A DNA stretch of 64,000 nucleotides from Erythrobacter sp. HKB08 (lineage in GTDB: Bacteria; Pseudomonadota; Alphaproteobacteria; Sphingomonadales; Sphingomonadaceae): assembly GCF_004114695.1 (NCBI RefSeq), contig NZ_CP035310.1, positions 1,905,501 to 1,969,500 of the forward strand, in the 5' to 3' direction. Positions 37,140 to 45,537 of the stretch are shown here, piece after piece. The number at the start of each line of letters is the position of its first letter. Position 1 is the stretch's first letter. Made by a program: the position numbers and the translations under genes. Below the pieces are notes generated by a model, which saw nothing but the letters and a program-made list of their open reading frames with translations, did no database searches and was not told the DNA's origin.

Positions 37140-37718
37140 CTACCCGCCGAACTGCTCGAACACTTCCGCCAGCCCGGGAACGTCGGTTTCCTGCTTGAGC
37201 GTTGCGAGCGCGTTTTCGATGTCGATCTCGAACTGCGATACGCCGGATTCGTAGCCGACATGCTCCGCGCCAAGCGATTTGGCGAGCGTGAGCGCAGGCT
37301 TGTTCTCCGGCAGGATATGGACCGACAGCCGGTCGTAATCCTCGTCGCGGCAGTCGAGCAGCAGCACCGCCGTCAGCAGGCGTGCAAGGCCGCGCTTGTG
37401 ATACTCGTCGATCACCGCGACCGAGAAATCCGCCACCGAAGCGTCTTCCCTATCGCGAAATGCATGGACCACGCCGATTGCCGGCGCCTCATCCAGATCG
37501 GTCCGGATCGCGCCCCATGCGATATGGTCGTGGCCGTCGACATCGAGCAGCCGGTCGAGCACCGTTTGCGGCGGCTGGGGCATGCCGGAAAAGAAACGCA
37601 GGTATCGCGACTGCGGCGAGAGTTTCGCAATGCCTTCGCGCAGGCGCTCCTCATCCTCCTTGCGCACCGACCGGATGCAGACCGGGCTGCCGTCGTTGAG
37701 ATGGGTTTCGATGATCAT
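37140..37718 (-). CDS. GNAT-family acetyltransferase
   Basis: 192 residues. The GNAT core is seen: IRSVRKEDEERLREGIAKLS, SVAVIDEYHKRGLARLLTAV (acetyl-CoA binding motif A with RGLAR) and LSVHILPENKPALTLAKSLG. It resembles the lone GNAT modules that acetylate small molecules or proteins. Substrate unknown. ATG 37718 (MIIETHLND) fits the fold best. It is separated from the tRNA gene by 87 bases. Confidence 0.85.
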   Translation of the reverse strand: MIIETHLNDGSPVCIRSVRKEDEERLREGIAKLSPQSRYLRFFSGMPQPPQTVLDRLLDVDGHDHIAWGAIRTDLDEAPAIGVVHAFRDREDASVADFSVAVIDEYHKRGLARLLTAVLLLDCRDEDYDRLSVHILPENKPALTLAKSLGAEHVGYESGVSQFEIDIENALATLKQETDVPGLAEVFEQFGG

Positions 37719-37805
37719 CAGCCGAAATAGCCCCTGCGTATGCGACCACGCATATGCAGAGTGCCGCAACGGACGGCTGCAACTCAAGCTGAATTTCGCG
37801 GGAAG

Positions 37806-37882
37806 TGGTGCGCCCGACAGGATTCGAACCTGTGGCCCCCAGATTAGGAATCTGGTGCTCTATCCGACTGAGCTACGGGCGC
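37806..37882 (-). tRNA. tRNA-Arg, anticodon CCT
   Basis: 77 bases including an encoded CCA (37808-37806). Acceptor stem GCGCCCG/CGGGCGC, D-arm with AGCTCAGTCGGATAGAGC, anticodon stem CCAGA/TCTGG with loop TTCCTAA (anticodon at 37848-37846) and T-arm with GGTTCGAATCC. It reads AGG codons, rare in such a genome. Confidence 0.97.
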
Positions 37883-37921
37883 CCCGGAAGGCTCCATAAG
37901 GGGCGCTCCGAACCGATGCAA

Positions 37922-38383
37922 TCAGTTGAGTTCGTCGGGCTCGGCGATCGGAAACGGCAGCGGCGCGACGTCGATGCCCTCGTCGAGCAATTCCTTAGCT
38001 TCCTTGAGCGTCGCCTTGCCGTGGATCGCCTCGAGGTCCTTCTCGCCGTAATGCATCGCGCGCGACTGTTCGGCGAAGTCGTCGCCAACCCACTTGCTCT
38101 GCGCGAGAGCCTTCTTCTGCGCTTCGGCGAGCGCCTTCATCGCTTTCCTCACCTCGGGCGGGATTTCGCCGCTGGTCATCGGGGTGCGATTGTCGGTGGT
38201 GTCGACCTGCTGGTTACCCTTGCGCGGGACGGCAGGAGCCATCGGCGCTTTCGACACTTCGGGCGAAGCGCATTCGGGACAACTTACCAGGCCGCGATCC
38301 TGCTGGTCTTCGAAGTCGCCGGACGAGCCAAACCAGCCCTCGAAACGGTGGCCGTTTGCGCAGTGGAGGTCGAAAACGATCAT
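37922..38383 (-). CDS. DUF1178-family protein
   Basis: 153 residues. N-terminal MIVFDLHCANGHRFEGWF and VSCPECAS carry Cys that probably bind zinc; the C-terminus has AMHYGEKDLEAIHGKATLKE and LPFPIAEPDELN, typical of DUF1178. Function unknown. It starts 5 bases after the nitrilase-family gene and so forms an operon with it and grxC. Confidence 0.88.
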   Translation of the reverse strand: MIVFDLHCANGHRFEGWFGSSGDFEDQQDRGLVSCPECASPEVSKAPMAPAVPRKGNQQVDTTDNRTPMTSGEIPPEVRKAMKALAEAQKKALAQSKWVGDDFAEQSRAMHYGEKDLEAIHGKATLKEAKELLDEGIDVAPLPFPIAEPDELN

Positions 38384-38388
38384 CGCGC

Positions 38389-39204
38389 CTAAATGGCGAT
38401 TTTCCGCCGGTTGGCAAGGCTCGGCACCTGGCGCCTGACCTCCTCGATCCGAGCGGGATCGATCTCGGCAAAGGCGAGACCCGGGCCCTCCCCGCCCATA
38501 TCGAGCAGCACTTCCCCCCACGGATCGACGACGAGGCTGTGGCCGTATGTTTCGCGCCCGTCCTCATGTTTGCCGACCTGCGCGGCCGCGACGACAAATG
38601 CGCTCGCCTCGATCGCCCGCGCGCGTTGGAGCACGTGCCAATGCGCCTTGCCGGTCGGGCGAGTGAAAGCAGCTGGGATGGCGATCGCATCGCATTTCGC
38701 ATCGCCGAGGGCTGCAAACAGAGAGGGGAAGCGGATATCGTAGCAAACGGTCAGGCCAAGGCGTCCAACCGGGGTTTCGGCCGTCACCACCTTTTCACCG
38801 GCAGCATAAGCGTTCGACTCCCGCCAGCTTTCACCGGTCGAAAGCTCGACGTCGAACATGTGCATTTTGTCGTATCGCTCGACGATTTCTCCGTCGCTTC
38901 CGACGACGAACGACCGGTTCACCCACTTGCCGCCCTCGCCCACCAAGGCGAGCGATCCGATTGCAACCGTCACCCCGTTCTCTCGTGCGGCCGTCCTGAC
39001 TGCAGCCAGCACAAGGTCGCTGTCCTCGCTCGATACATGCTTGGCAGCCCGCTCGCGGTTGCGGTCGAGCATGCCGGACATTTCAGGCGTAAAGAGCATT
39101 TCCGCCCCACCCCTCGCGGCTTCCCCGACTGCGCCGACGAGCACTTCGGCATTGGCTTCGGGATCGACGCCCGAAGTCATCTGCAAGACGGCGATGCGCG
39201 TCAT
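38389..39204 (-). CDS. Carbon-nitrogen hydrolase (Nit1-type amidase)
   Basis: 271 residues, nitrilase superfamily with the Glu41-Lys113-Cys154 catalytic triad (FTPEMSG, YDKMHMFDVE, VCYDIRFP). The KMHMFDVE segment and overall length fit Nit1-type deaminated glutathione amidases, which repair a glutathione by-product; adjacency to glutaredoxin supports a thiol link (inference). The ATG follows the glutaredoxin stop directly. Confidence 0.88.
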   Translation of the reverse strand: MTRIAVLQMTSGVDPEANAEVLVGAVGEAARGGAEMLFTPEMSGMLDRNRERAAKHVSSEDSDLVLAAVRTAARENGVTVAIGSLALVGEGGKWVNRSFVVGSDGEIVERYDKMHMFDVELSTGESWRESNAYAAGEKVVTAETPVGRLGLTVCYDIRFPSLFAALGDAKCDAIAIPAAFTRPTGKAHWHVLQRARAIEASAFVVAAAQVGKHEDGRETYGHSLVVDPWGEVLLDMGGEGPGLAFAEIDPARIEEVRRQVPSLANRRKIAI

Positions 39205-39468
39205 TCAACCGGCCAGCAGCGCGTCGAGCTTGCCTTCGCGCTCCAGCGCGTGGAGCTCGTCCGAGCCGCCGACATAGGTGTCCCCGATGAAAATCTGCGG
39301 CACCGTGCGGGCATCGGGTGCGCGTTCGAGCATTTCCTCGCGCTTCGGCCCGCCCATGGTGATGTCGAACTCGTTGAATTGCGCGCCCTTGCGTTCGAGC
39401 AACTGCTTCGCGCGGTAGCAATAACCGCAGCCGAATTTGGTGTAGATGTCGATTGTCGGTCCGCTCAT
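39205..39468 (-). CDS. grxC: Glutaredoxin 3
   Basis: 87 residues, thioredoxin fold. The active site is CGYC rather than the more common CPYC (YTKFGCGYCYRAK), with the cis-Pro TVPQIFIG and the glutathione-binding GGSDELHALE. It reduces disulfides using glutathione. AGGTGATTTC before ATG 39468 is a good ribosome-binding site. Heads a three-gene operon with the amidase and DUF1178 genes; divergent from the heat-shock gene. Confidence 0.94.
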   Translation of the reverse strand: MSGPTIDIYTKFGCGYCYRAKQLLERKGAQFNEFDITMGGPKREEMLERAPDARTVPQIFIGDTYVGGSDELHALEREGKLDALLAG

Positions 39469-39501
39469 GAAATCACCTGCATTCCGGCCCGTTGGCCGAA
39501 T

Positions 39502-39529
39502 CTTGAAATACCCATCCACCCACCTATCT
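39502..39529 (+). promoter_or_regulatory. RpoH (sigma-32) promoter of the small heat-shock gene
   Basis: CTTG (39502-39505), exactly 17 bases, CCTATCT (39523-39529). This fits the alphaproteobacterial RpoH consensus CTTG-N17-CYTATNT at every fixed position. Predicted transcription start about 39536, giving a leader of ~97 bases. Confidence 0.8.
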
Positions 39530-39535
39530 GGGACA

Positions 39536-39632
39536 TGGAGCCCGTCGCCGCAACGGGGCAGGCTTCTCGACTGGAAGGTGCCGGATGTCCGGGCCATCCG
39601 ATAGGCAAGTTGCTCAATGGAGGATTTGAACA
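39536..39632 (+). promoter_or_regulatory. ROSE-like RNA thermometer in the hsp20 leader
   Basis: The leader has successive stem-loops: CCCGT/ACGGG (39541-39557) and CGGATG/CATCCG (39582-39600). The last hairpin pairs TTGCTC (39610-39615) with the ribosome-binding site GGAGGA (39619-39624) leaving a bulged G, the signature U-Y-G-C-U against AGGA arrangement of ROSE thermometers. ATG is at 39633. At low temperature this should hide the ribosome-binding site and melt on heating. Confidence 0.75.
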
Positions 39633-40106
39633 ATGTCACGTTTCGATTTCACCCCCTATCGCCGCTCGACCGTCGGTTTCGACCGCCTGTTCGACATCCT
39701 GGAAAACCAGGCGCGTGCGAACTCCGGGGACAATTACCCGCCTTTCAATATCGAGCGCCGCGGCGATGACGAATATCGCATCACGCTGGCCGTCGCCGGC
39801 TTCAAGCCTGCTGACCTCGATATCACCGCCCAGCAGAACCTGCTCGTAGTCCAGGGCAAGAAGCGCGACGAAGCGCAGGACGGCGAAATGCTGCACGTTG
39901 GCATCGCCAACCGCGGTTTCGAACGCCGCTTCGAGCTGGCCGACTATGTCCGCGTTGAAAACGCCGCGCTTGAAGACGGCCTGCTGGTGATCGACCTGCT
40001 GCGCGAAGTGCCCGAAGCCATGAAGCCGAAGAAGATCGCCGTGAACGGCCAGTCCGGCCTTTCGGTCATCGAAGGCAATAAGGGCGACGAGGCCGACGCC
40101 GCGTAA
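39633..40106 (+). CDS. Small heat-shock protein, Hsp20/IbpA family
   Basis: 157 residues. FTPYRRSTVGFDRLFDIL is the IbpA-type start; the alpha-crystallin domain runs ~37-130 (YPPFNIERRGDDEYRITLAV, ANRGFERRFELADYVRVENA, LEDGLLVIDL). The C-terminal tail is acidic. ATP-independent chaperone that holds unfolding proteins. Expression should be doubly heat-controlled: RpoH promoter and ROSE leader. A strong terminator follows. Confidence 0.95.
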   Translation: MSRFDFTPYRRSTVGFDRLFDILENQARANSGDNYPPFNIERRGDDEYRITLAVAGFKPADLDITAQQNLLVVQGKKRDEAQDGEMLHVGIANRGFERRFELADYVRVENAALEDGLLVIDLLREVPEAMKPKKIAVNGQSGLSVIEGNKGDEADAA

Positions 40107-40129
40107 GAACGCCCTAAGCTGAAACGAAT

Positions 40130-40165
40130 ACGGCCCGCTCCTCACCGGATGCGGGCCGTTTTCTT
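40130..40165 (+). terminator. Rho-independent terminator of hsp20
   Basis: ACGGCCCGC (40130-40138) pairs perfectly with GCGGGCCGT (40151-40159), 12-base loop, followed by TTTTCTT. Classical terminator. Confidence 0.9.
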
Positions 40166-40418
40166 ATGCGAAGGGGGCGAACCCGAAAGCCCGCCCCCGC
40201 GACGTTAACGCCGCCTTGTCCGGAAAATGACCGTCCGGGTCGCAGAAGACGATCAATTTCGGACAAGCACTTTAACCGGGGCAGCGCCCGGCAAATGCTC
40301 CAATCCCATGAGTGGGTTGTCCTCCAGTCGCTTCATGCGGGAAAACTATCAAAAGATAAAGAGTGATAGCCTGAAAATGGCTATGAAAATTGCGTCACGC
40401 TAAGCGCATATAAAGCAT
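40166..40418. other. Intergenic stretch with several stem-loops, no gene seen
   Basis: Between the hsp20 terminator and the pyrG-side hairpin there is no convincing coding frame. GGGGGCG/CGCCCCC (40173-40198) and CCGGG/CCCGG (40276-40291) form GC-rich hairpins; a later AT-richer part has CTATC/GATAG arms near 40346-40370. It could hold a small RNA, but I see no clear promoter-terminator pair. Confidence 0.35.
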
Positions 40419-40455
40419 CGCGTTGCACGCAGGTTATATAACTGCGCGCAACGCG
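40419..40455 (-). terminator. Long hairpin downstream of pyrG
   Basis: CGCGTTGCACGCAG (40419-40432) pairs with CTGCGCGCAACGCG (40442-40455), 13 of 14 positions, 9-base AT loop, 20 bases after the pyrG stop. Only a weak T-rich tail follows on the minus strand. Probable terminator or 3' stabiliser of pyrG. Confidence 0.6.
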
Positions 40456-40475
40456 TTGAATTTGTGCAGATTGTA

Positions 40476-42110
40476 TCAGACGAGGCGTGATTGGTGCAGC
40501 GCGGCCTTGATGAAGCCATCGAACAGCGGATGTGGCTCAAAAGGCTTGGATTTCAGCTCCGGATGGAACTGGACGCCGACGAACCAGGGGTGGTCGGGCC
40601 GCTCGACGATCTCCGGAAGAAGGCCATCGGGCGACATTCCCGAGAACACCAGCCCCGTCCCTTCGAGCGAGTCGCGGTAAGCGCCGTTGACCTCGTACCG
40701 GTGGCGATGCCGCTCGGAAATCTCGGTCGCGCCGCCGTAGATCGCGCTAACATGGCTGTTGCCGGCGAGTTTCGCCGGATAGGCGCCGAGCCGCATGGTG
40801 CCGCCAAGGTCGCCGCCCGCCTCGCGGGTCTGCAGGCCCTCCTCGGTCATCCATTCGGTGATGATGCCGACGACCGGTTCTTCGGTCTCGCCGAACTCGG
40901 TCGAGGAAGCCTTGTCGTGTCCGGCTTGGCGTGCCGCCTCGATGCAGGCCATCTGCATGCCGAGACAGATGCCGAAGAACGGCACGCCTCGTTCGCGCGC
41001 GAAACGCACGCTGGCAATCTTGCCTTCGCTGCCGCGCTCGCCGAAGCCGCCCGGCACGAGGATGCCGTGCATCGGCTCAAGCTTGGAGGCGATCGCCGCG
41101 TCGTCTTCCTCGAAGATTTCCGCGTCGATCCACTTGATGTTGACCTTCACGCGGTTGGCGAGGCCGCCATGGATCAGCGCTTCGTTGAGCGACTTGTAGG
41201 CATCCTGCAGGCCGACATACTTGCCGACGACGCCGATAGTGACTTCGCCTTCCGGGTTGAAATAGCGGTCGGTCACGTCGTTCCAGCGCGCAAGGTCCGG
41301 TTCGGGTGCATCGGTGATGCCGAAACCGCGCAGAACCTCGGCGTCGAGGCCTTCCTGGTGATATTGCAGCGGAACCGAATAGATCGACGGCGCATCGAGT
41401 GCGGGAATGACCGCCTCGGGACGCACGTTACAGAATTGCGCGATCTTGCGGCGCTCGTTCTCGGGCAGCGGATGCTCCGCACGGCACAGCAGCACGTCGG
41501 GCTTGATCCCGAGCGACGCCAGTTCGCGAACCGAGTGCTGCGTCGGCTTCGTCTTCAGCTCGCCCGCTGCCGCGATATAGGGCACGAGCGTGACGTGGAC
41601 GCTGAGCGTTTGCATCGGCTCGAGCTCGTTCCGCAACTGGCGGATGGCTTCCATGAAGGGCAGCGACTCGATGTCGCCGACGGTCCCGCCGATCTCGCAC
41701 AGGATGAAATCGAGGTCGTCTTGGTCGGCGAGCGCGAATTCCTTGATTGCGTCGGTCACGTGCGGGATCACCTGGACCGTCGCACCGAGGTAGTCGCCGC
41801 GGCGCTCCTTCGCGATGATCTGCTGGTAGATCCGGCCAGAGGTGATGTTGTCGCTCTGCCGCGCCGAAACGCCGGTAAAACGCTCGTAGTGCCCAAGGTC
41901 GAGGTCGGTTTCCGCCCCGTCGTCGGTGACGTAGACCTCGCCATGCTGGTATGGGCTCATCGTACCCGGATCTACATTGAGATACGGATCGAACTTGCGA
42001 ATACGGACCTTGTATCCGCGTGCCTGCAGCAAAGCACCGAGGCTTGCTGCCATGAGACCTTTACCGAGCGAGGAGACCACGCCGCCGGTGATAAAAATAT
42101 ACCGCGCCAT
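40476..42110 (-). CDS. pyrG: CTP synthase
   Basis: 544 residues. N-terminal synthetase domain starting [20 protein letters not shown], with [16 protein letters not shown]-terminal class I glutamine amidotransferase with the nucleophile in [17 protein letters not shown] and closing [11 protein letters not shown]. It aminates UTP to CTP. Downstream of secG by 88 bases containing a hairpin. Confidence 0.98.
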   Translation of the reverse strand: MARYIFITGGVVSSLGKGLMAASLGALLQARGYKVRIRKFDPYLNVDPGTMSPYQHGEVYVTDDGAETDLDLGHYERFTGVSARQSDNITSGRIYQQIIAKERRGDYLGATVQVIPHVTDAIKEFALADQDDLDFILCEIGGTVGDIESLPFMEAIRQLRNELEPMQTLSVHVTLVPYIAAAGELKTKPTQHSVRELASLGIKPDVLLCRAEHPLPENERRKIAQFCNVRPEAVIPALDAPSIYSVPLQYHQEGLDAEVLRGFGITDAPEPDLARWNDVTDRYFNPEGEVTIGVVGKYVGLQDAYKSLNEALIHGGLANRVKVNIKWIDAEIFEEDDAAIASKLEPMHGILVPGGFGERGSEGKIASVRFARERGVPFFGICLGMQMACIEAARQAGHDKASSTEFGETEEPVVGIITEWMTEEGLQTREAGGDLGGTMRLGAYPAKLAGNSHVSAIYGGATEISERHRHRYEVNGAYRDSLEGTGLVFSGMSPDGLLPEIVERPDHPWFVGVQFHPELKSKPFEPHPLFDGFIKAALHQSRLV

Positions 42111-42151
42111 GGGAGTCGGCCCTTACGCTTGAAATCGGATTCGGCGCAAGC

Positions 42152-42179
42152 GGATTGCTGCGGCAAAATGCCGCAATCC
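42152..42179 (-). repeat. Hairpin between secG and pyrG
   Basis: GGATTGC...GGC pairs with GCCGCAATCC around an AAAAT loop with a 3-base bulge. No T-run follows on the minus strand. It may moderate read-through from secG into pyrG or act as a pyrG leader structure. Confidence 0.4.
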
Positions 42180-42198
42180 ACAAACGCAGGTGAAATGC

Positions 42199-42579
42199 TT
42201 ACTCGGTCGCGCCGGAAAGCGGGTCGTCTGCCGGAGCCGTTTCGGCCGGAGCAGGCGTCGAGCTGGTGCCTCCACCGGTGATACCGGCAAGCGGGTCTTC
42301 CTCGGCAACGACGTTACGATCGATGGTCGAGGTGATTTCCGCATCCGAGCCCTGGCCCACGGCAACGGCAGCTAGCGCAATCGACAGGATCACAAAGGCA
42401 ATTGCGAGCCACTTGGTCGCGCGCGACAGGAAATCCGCCGCGCCGCGTGCGCTCATCATGCCGTTCGGGTTGCCGCCGATACCGAGGCCGCCACCTTCCG
42501 AACGCTGCATCAGGATTACACCGACTAGCGCTGCGGCGACGATCGCCTGGAGCACGGTGAGGAAAAGAAAAAGGGACAT
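42199..42579 (-). CDS. secG: Preprotein translocase subunit SecG
   Basis: 126 residues with two transmembrane helices (about 2-24 and 52-72). The family signature VILMQRSEGGGLGIGG lies between them. The C-terminus is a long Ala/Pro/Glu/Asp-rich tail, usual in alphaproteobacteria. It assists SecYE in export. Start 42579 (MSLFLFLTVLQ) begins at helix 1. 65 bases after tpiA. Confidence 0.94.
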   Translation of the reverse strand: MSLFLFLTVLQAIVAAALVGVILMQRSEGGGLGIGGNPNGMMSARGAADFLSRATKWLAIAFVILSIALAAVAVGQGSDAEITSTIDRNVVAEEDPLAGITGGGTSSTPAPAETAPADDPLSGATE

Positions 42580-42644
42580 TGGGAAATTCTCGATCTGTGT
42601 GCTGGCACGCATCTAGTGCCGCACAGGGAAAACGGCAAGTTCGC

Positions 42645-43415
42645 TCAGGCCGGCTGGTCCTGCAGCTCCGCAGCGGCAATCACGATGCCGAGGAAGCTCT
42701 CTGCAGTGAGGCTCGCACCGCCGACCAGTGCTCCGCCGACTTCGTCTGCTGCGAGCAGGTCGCGCGCATTGTCGGCATTGACCGAACCGCCATAGAGAAT
42801 GCGGACGGCCTGCCCCTGCTCTTCACCGTATAGCTCGACCAGCGTCGCGCGGATCGCGCAGTGCATCGCGCCGATGTCTTCGACGGTGGGCGTCCGACCA
42901 GTGCCGATGGCCCAGATGGGTTCGTAGGCGACGGTGAGGCTTTCTTCCGGGTTGTCGAGCGTCTCGGGCAGCGAGGCCTTGAGCTGGCGAGTAACGAAGC
43001 TTTCCGCCTTCCCTTCGTCGCGGGTCTCTTCCGATTCGCCGACGCACAGCAGGATGCGCATGCCGGCTTCGAGCGCAGATGCGCCCTTCTCGCGGATCAG
43101 CGTGTTCGTTTCGCCATGGTCCTGGCGACGCTCGCTGTGGCCAAGGATGACGAATTTCGCACCGGCGTCGGCCACCATCGACGCCGAGATGTCACCGGTG
43201 TGCGGCCCGTCTTCACCCGGATGGCAATCCTGCGCGCCGACGCCGATCTGCTCGGCTTCGCGGTGAACGGGGTGGATAAGCGTGTAAGGCGGCGCGAGCG
43301 CGACTTCGACCTTCATCAGGTTCTGAGCGGCGCGGTCGATCGAGCGCGCCTGCGACAGCATCGCGCGCGTCCCGTTCATTTTCCAGTTGCCAACGATATA
43401 GGGCCGGTCGGCCAT
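42645..43415 (-). CDS. tpiA: Triose-phosphate isomerase
   Basis: 256 residues, TIM barrel. Catalytic Lys in VGNWKMNG, His in LGHSERR and Glu in VAYEPIWAIGTG; phosphate loop YGGSVN. Interconverts dihydroxyacetone phosphate and glyceraldehyde 3-phosphate. AGGA seven bases before ATG 43415. The tpiA-secG-pyrG order is common in alphaproteobacteria. Divergent from the ppiD-like gene. Confidence 0.97.
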   Translation of the reverse strand: MADRPYIVGNWKMNGTRAMLSQARSIDRAAQNLMKVEVALAPPYTLIHPVHREAEQIGVGAQDCHPGEDGPHTGDISASMVADAGAKFVILGHSERRQDHGETNTLIREKGASALEAGMRILLCVGESEETRDEGKAESFVTRQLKASLPETLDNPEESLTVAYEPIWAIGTGRTPTVEDIGAMHCAIRATLVELYGEEQGQAVRILYGGSVNADNARDLLAADEVGGALVGGASLTAESFLGIVIAAAELQDQPA

Positions 43416-43600
43416 ACGACATTCCTGCGATTTAATGTGAGTTGGCGCACCTATATGGGTGCGGGGGCGCGGTCCGCTAGCGCGACTTGTCGATAAGGTC
43501 AAAACAAAGCGGCGAGTGTTGCGGCGAGGTCGCAGGGCGGATAAAGCGCCCCTTCACATCACCGGCCACGCGCCGCAGCAATTTCCGGACCGACCACCAC

Positions 43601-45529
43601 ATGCAGTTTTTCCGTAATTTCTTCAAATCGAAGTTCGGCGTTCCCGTTACCCTGGCCTTCGTCGCCCTGATCGGCTTCGCCTTCGCGACGAGCGATGTGG
43701 CGATGAATTCGACATTCGGCGGCATCGCAGGTGGCGAGCGCGTCGCAGTCGTCGGTGACGAGAAGATCAGCAGCTCGGACCTGACGACCGCTGCAGCATC
43801 CGCGGTCGATTCGGCACGCCAGCAGAATCCGACGATCTCGATGCCGGTCTTTATCGAACAAGGCGGCCTCGACGACGTGCTCGACCAGCTGCTCGAACGC
43901 ACGGCGATTGCGGTCTACGCGAAGAACAACGGCCTGCGCGCCGGCGACAATCTCGTGAATAGCGAGATCATGAATATCCCGGCCTTTCGCGGGGCGGACG
44001 GCAATTTCGACCAGGAAGCCTATCGCCAGGCGCTCGCCTCGCGCCGCCTGACCGATGCGCAGGTCCGCGACGACCTTGGCCAGGGCCTGCTCGCACAGCA
44101 GGTGCTCGTGCCCGCCGCATTCGGTGCCAAGGCACCCGACAGCATCATTCGCCGCTACGCCGCGCTTCGCAAGGAAAGCCGCGAAGGTTCGATCGCCATC
44201 CTGCCGAGCGCCGTCTTCGCCCCCTCGGACGACCCGTCGGCCGATGCACTGCAGAAGTTCTACACCGCGAACCGTGGCGACTTCATCCGTCCGGAACGTC
44301 GCCAGATCCGCTACTTCACTTTCGGCGCAGAACAGCTCGGCGATCGGGCCATCCCGACCGATGCCGAGATCGCAGCTTATTACCGCGAGAATTCTGCCCA
44401 GTTCGCAGCGATTGAACGTCGCACGGTCACGCAGCTGATCGTCCCGACCCAGCAGGCGGCCGAGGCTATTCGTAACCGGGTCCGCTCGGGTGGATCGCTC
44501 GAACAGGCGGCGCGCGAGGCGCGTCTCAGCACGACGACCATCGACAATGCGACCAAGGCGGAGTTTTCCTCGCAGACTTCCTCGGCAGTGGCGAACGCCA
44601 TCTTCGCGGCAGAGCGCGGGACGGTTGCCGCCCCGGCTCGCAGTGGCCTCGGCTTCCACGTTGCCCGGGTCGATGCGATCGACCGGCAGGCTGCCCGCAC
44701 CCTCGACCAGGCTCGCAGCGAAATCCGTGCAGCACTCGAAGTGCAGAAGCGCCGCACGGCCCTCACCGATCTTGCCGAGCTGGTCGACGGGCTGATCCAG
44801 GAAGGCGCCGCCCTCCCCGAAATCGCCGCCGAAGTCGGTGCTCAGGTACAGACCACGCCGGCCCTCACCGCGGCGGGCGCAGTGTACGGGACGCAAACGC
44901 GCGCTCCCGACGCGATCCTGCCGGCGCTGCAGACCGCATTCGAGATGGATGAAGGCGAACCGGAAATCACCGAGATCCCGCCGGGCGGCACGTTCCTCGT
45001 CTTCGAGACGGCCGACATCACCGAATCCGCAGCCGCTCCGCTGGCCGAGATCCGCGACCAGGTCATTGCGGCCTATCGCCTGTCGGAAGGATCGAAGCTC
45101 GCCAAGGCAGCCGCAGATCGCGTCCTCGAACGCCTGAAGGACGGCCAGACCCTCGCCGCAGCCATTCGCGCTGAGAGCAAGCCGCTCCCGGCTGTCGACA
45201 GCATCAACCTCTCGCGTCAGCAGCTCGAGCAGTCGGGGCAGCGCGTTCCCGCCCCGCTCGCGCTGATGTTCAGCATGGCCGAAGGCACCGCGAAGAAGCT
45301 GGAAGCACCGTCGAACGCGGGCTGGTTCATCGTCGACCTCGAAAACATCGAGACCGGCACGCTGGCGGACAACGATCCGGCTCTCGAGCAAACCCGCCGC
45401 GAACTCGCCCAGCTCTTCGGCCGCGAATATGCCGAGCAGATGCGCGATGCGATCAAGGACGATGTCGAGATCGAGCGTAACGAGACGGCAATCGAGGCAG
45501 TGCGCAAGGCGCTCCTCGGCGAACGCTAA
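43601..45529 (+). CDS. PpiD-like membrane-anchored peptidyl-prolyl isomerase
   Basis: 642 residues. N-terminal membrane anchor (FGVPVTLAFVALIGFAFA), then a SurA-N-like chaperone domain (VAVVGDEKISSSDL, NEGLRAG-like KNNGLRAGDNLV) and a parvulin region around 265-370 that lacks the canonical active-site residues clearly; a further helical region follows. This is the SurA_N_3/PpiD layout: a periplasmic chaperone near the Sec exit. 8 bases before trpE. Confidence is in family, not in isomerase activity. Confidence 0.88.
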   Translation: MQFFRNFFKSKFGVPVTLAFVALIGFAFATSDVAMNSTFGGIAGGERVAVVGDEKISSSDLTTAAASAVDSARQQNPTISMPVFIEQGGLDDVLDQLLERTAIAVYAKNNGLRAGDNLVNSEIMNIPAFRGADGNFDQEAYRQALASRRLTDAQVRDDLGQGLLAQQVLVPAAFGAKAPDSIIRRYAALRKESREGSIAILPSAVFAPSDDPSADALQKFYTANRGDFIRPERRQIRYFTFGAEQLGDRAIPTDAEIAAYYRENSAQFAAIERRTVTQLIVPTQQAAEAIRNRVRSGGSLEQAAREARLSTTTIDNATKAEFSSQTSSAVANAIFAAERGTVAAPARSGLGFHVARVDAIDRQAARTLDQARSEIRAALEVQKRRTALTDLAELVDGLIQEGAALPEIAAEVGAQVQTTPALTAAGAVYGTQTRAPDAILPALQTAFEMDEGEPEITEIPPGGTFLVFETADITESAAAPLAEIRDQVIAAYRLSEGSKLAKAAADRVLERLKDGQTLAAAIRAESKPLPAVDSINLSRQQLEQSGQRVPAPLALMFSMAEGTAKKLEAPSNAGWFIVDLENIETGTLADNDPALEQTRRELAQLFGREYAEQMRDAIKDDVEIERNETAIEAVRKALLGER

Positions 45530-45537
45530 GGGGCCGC

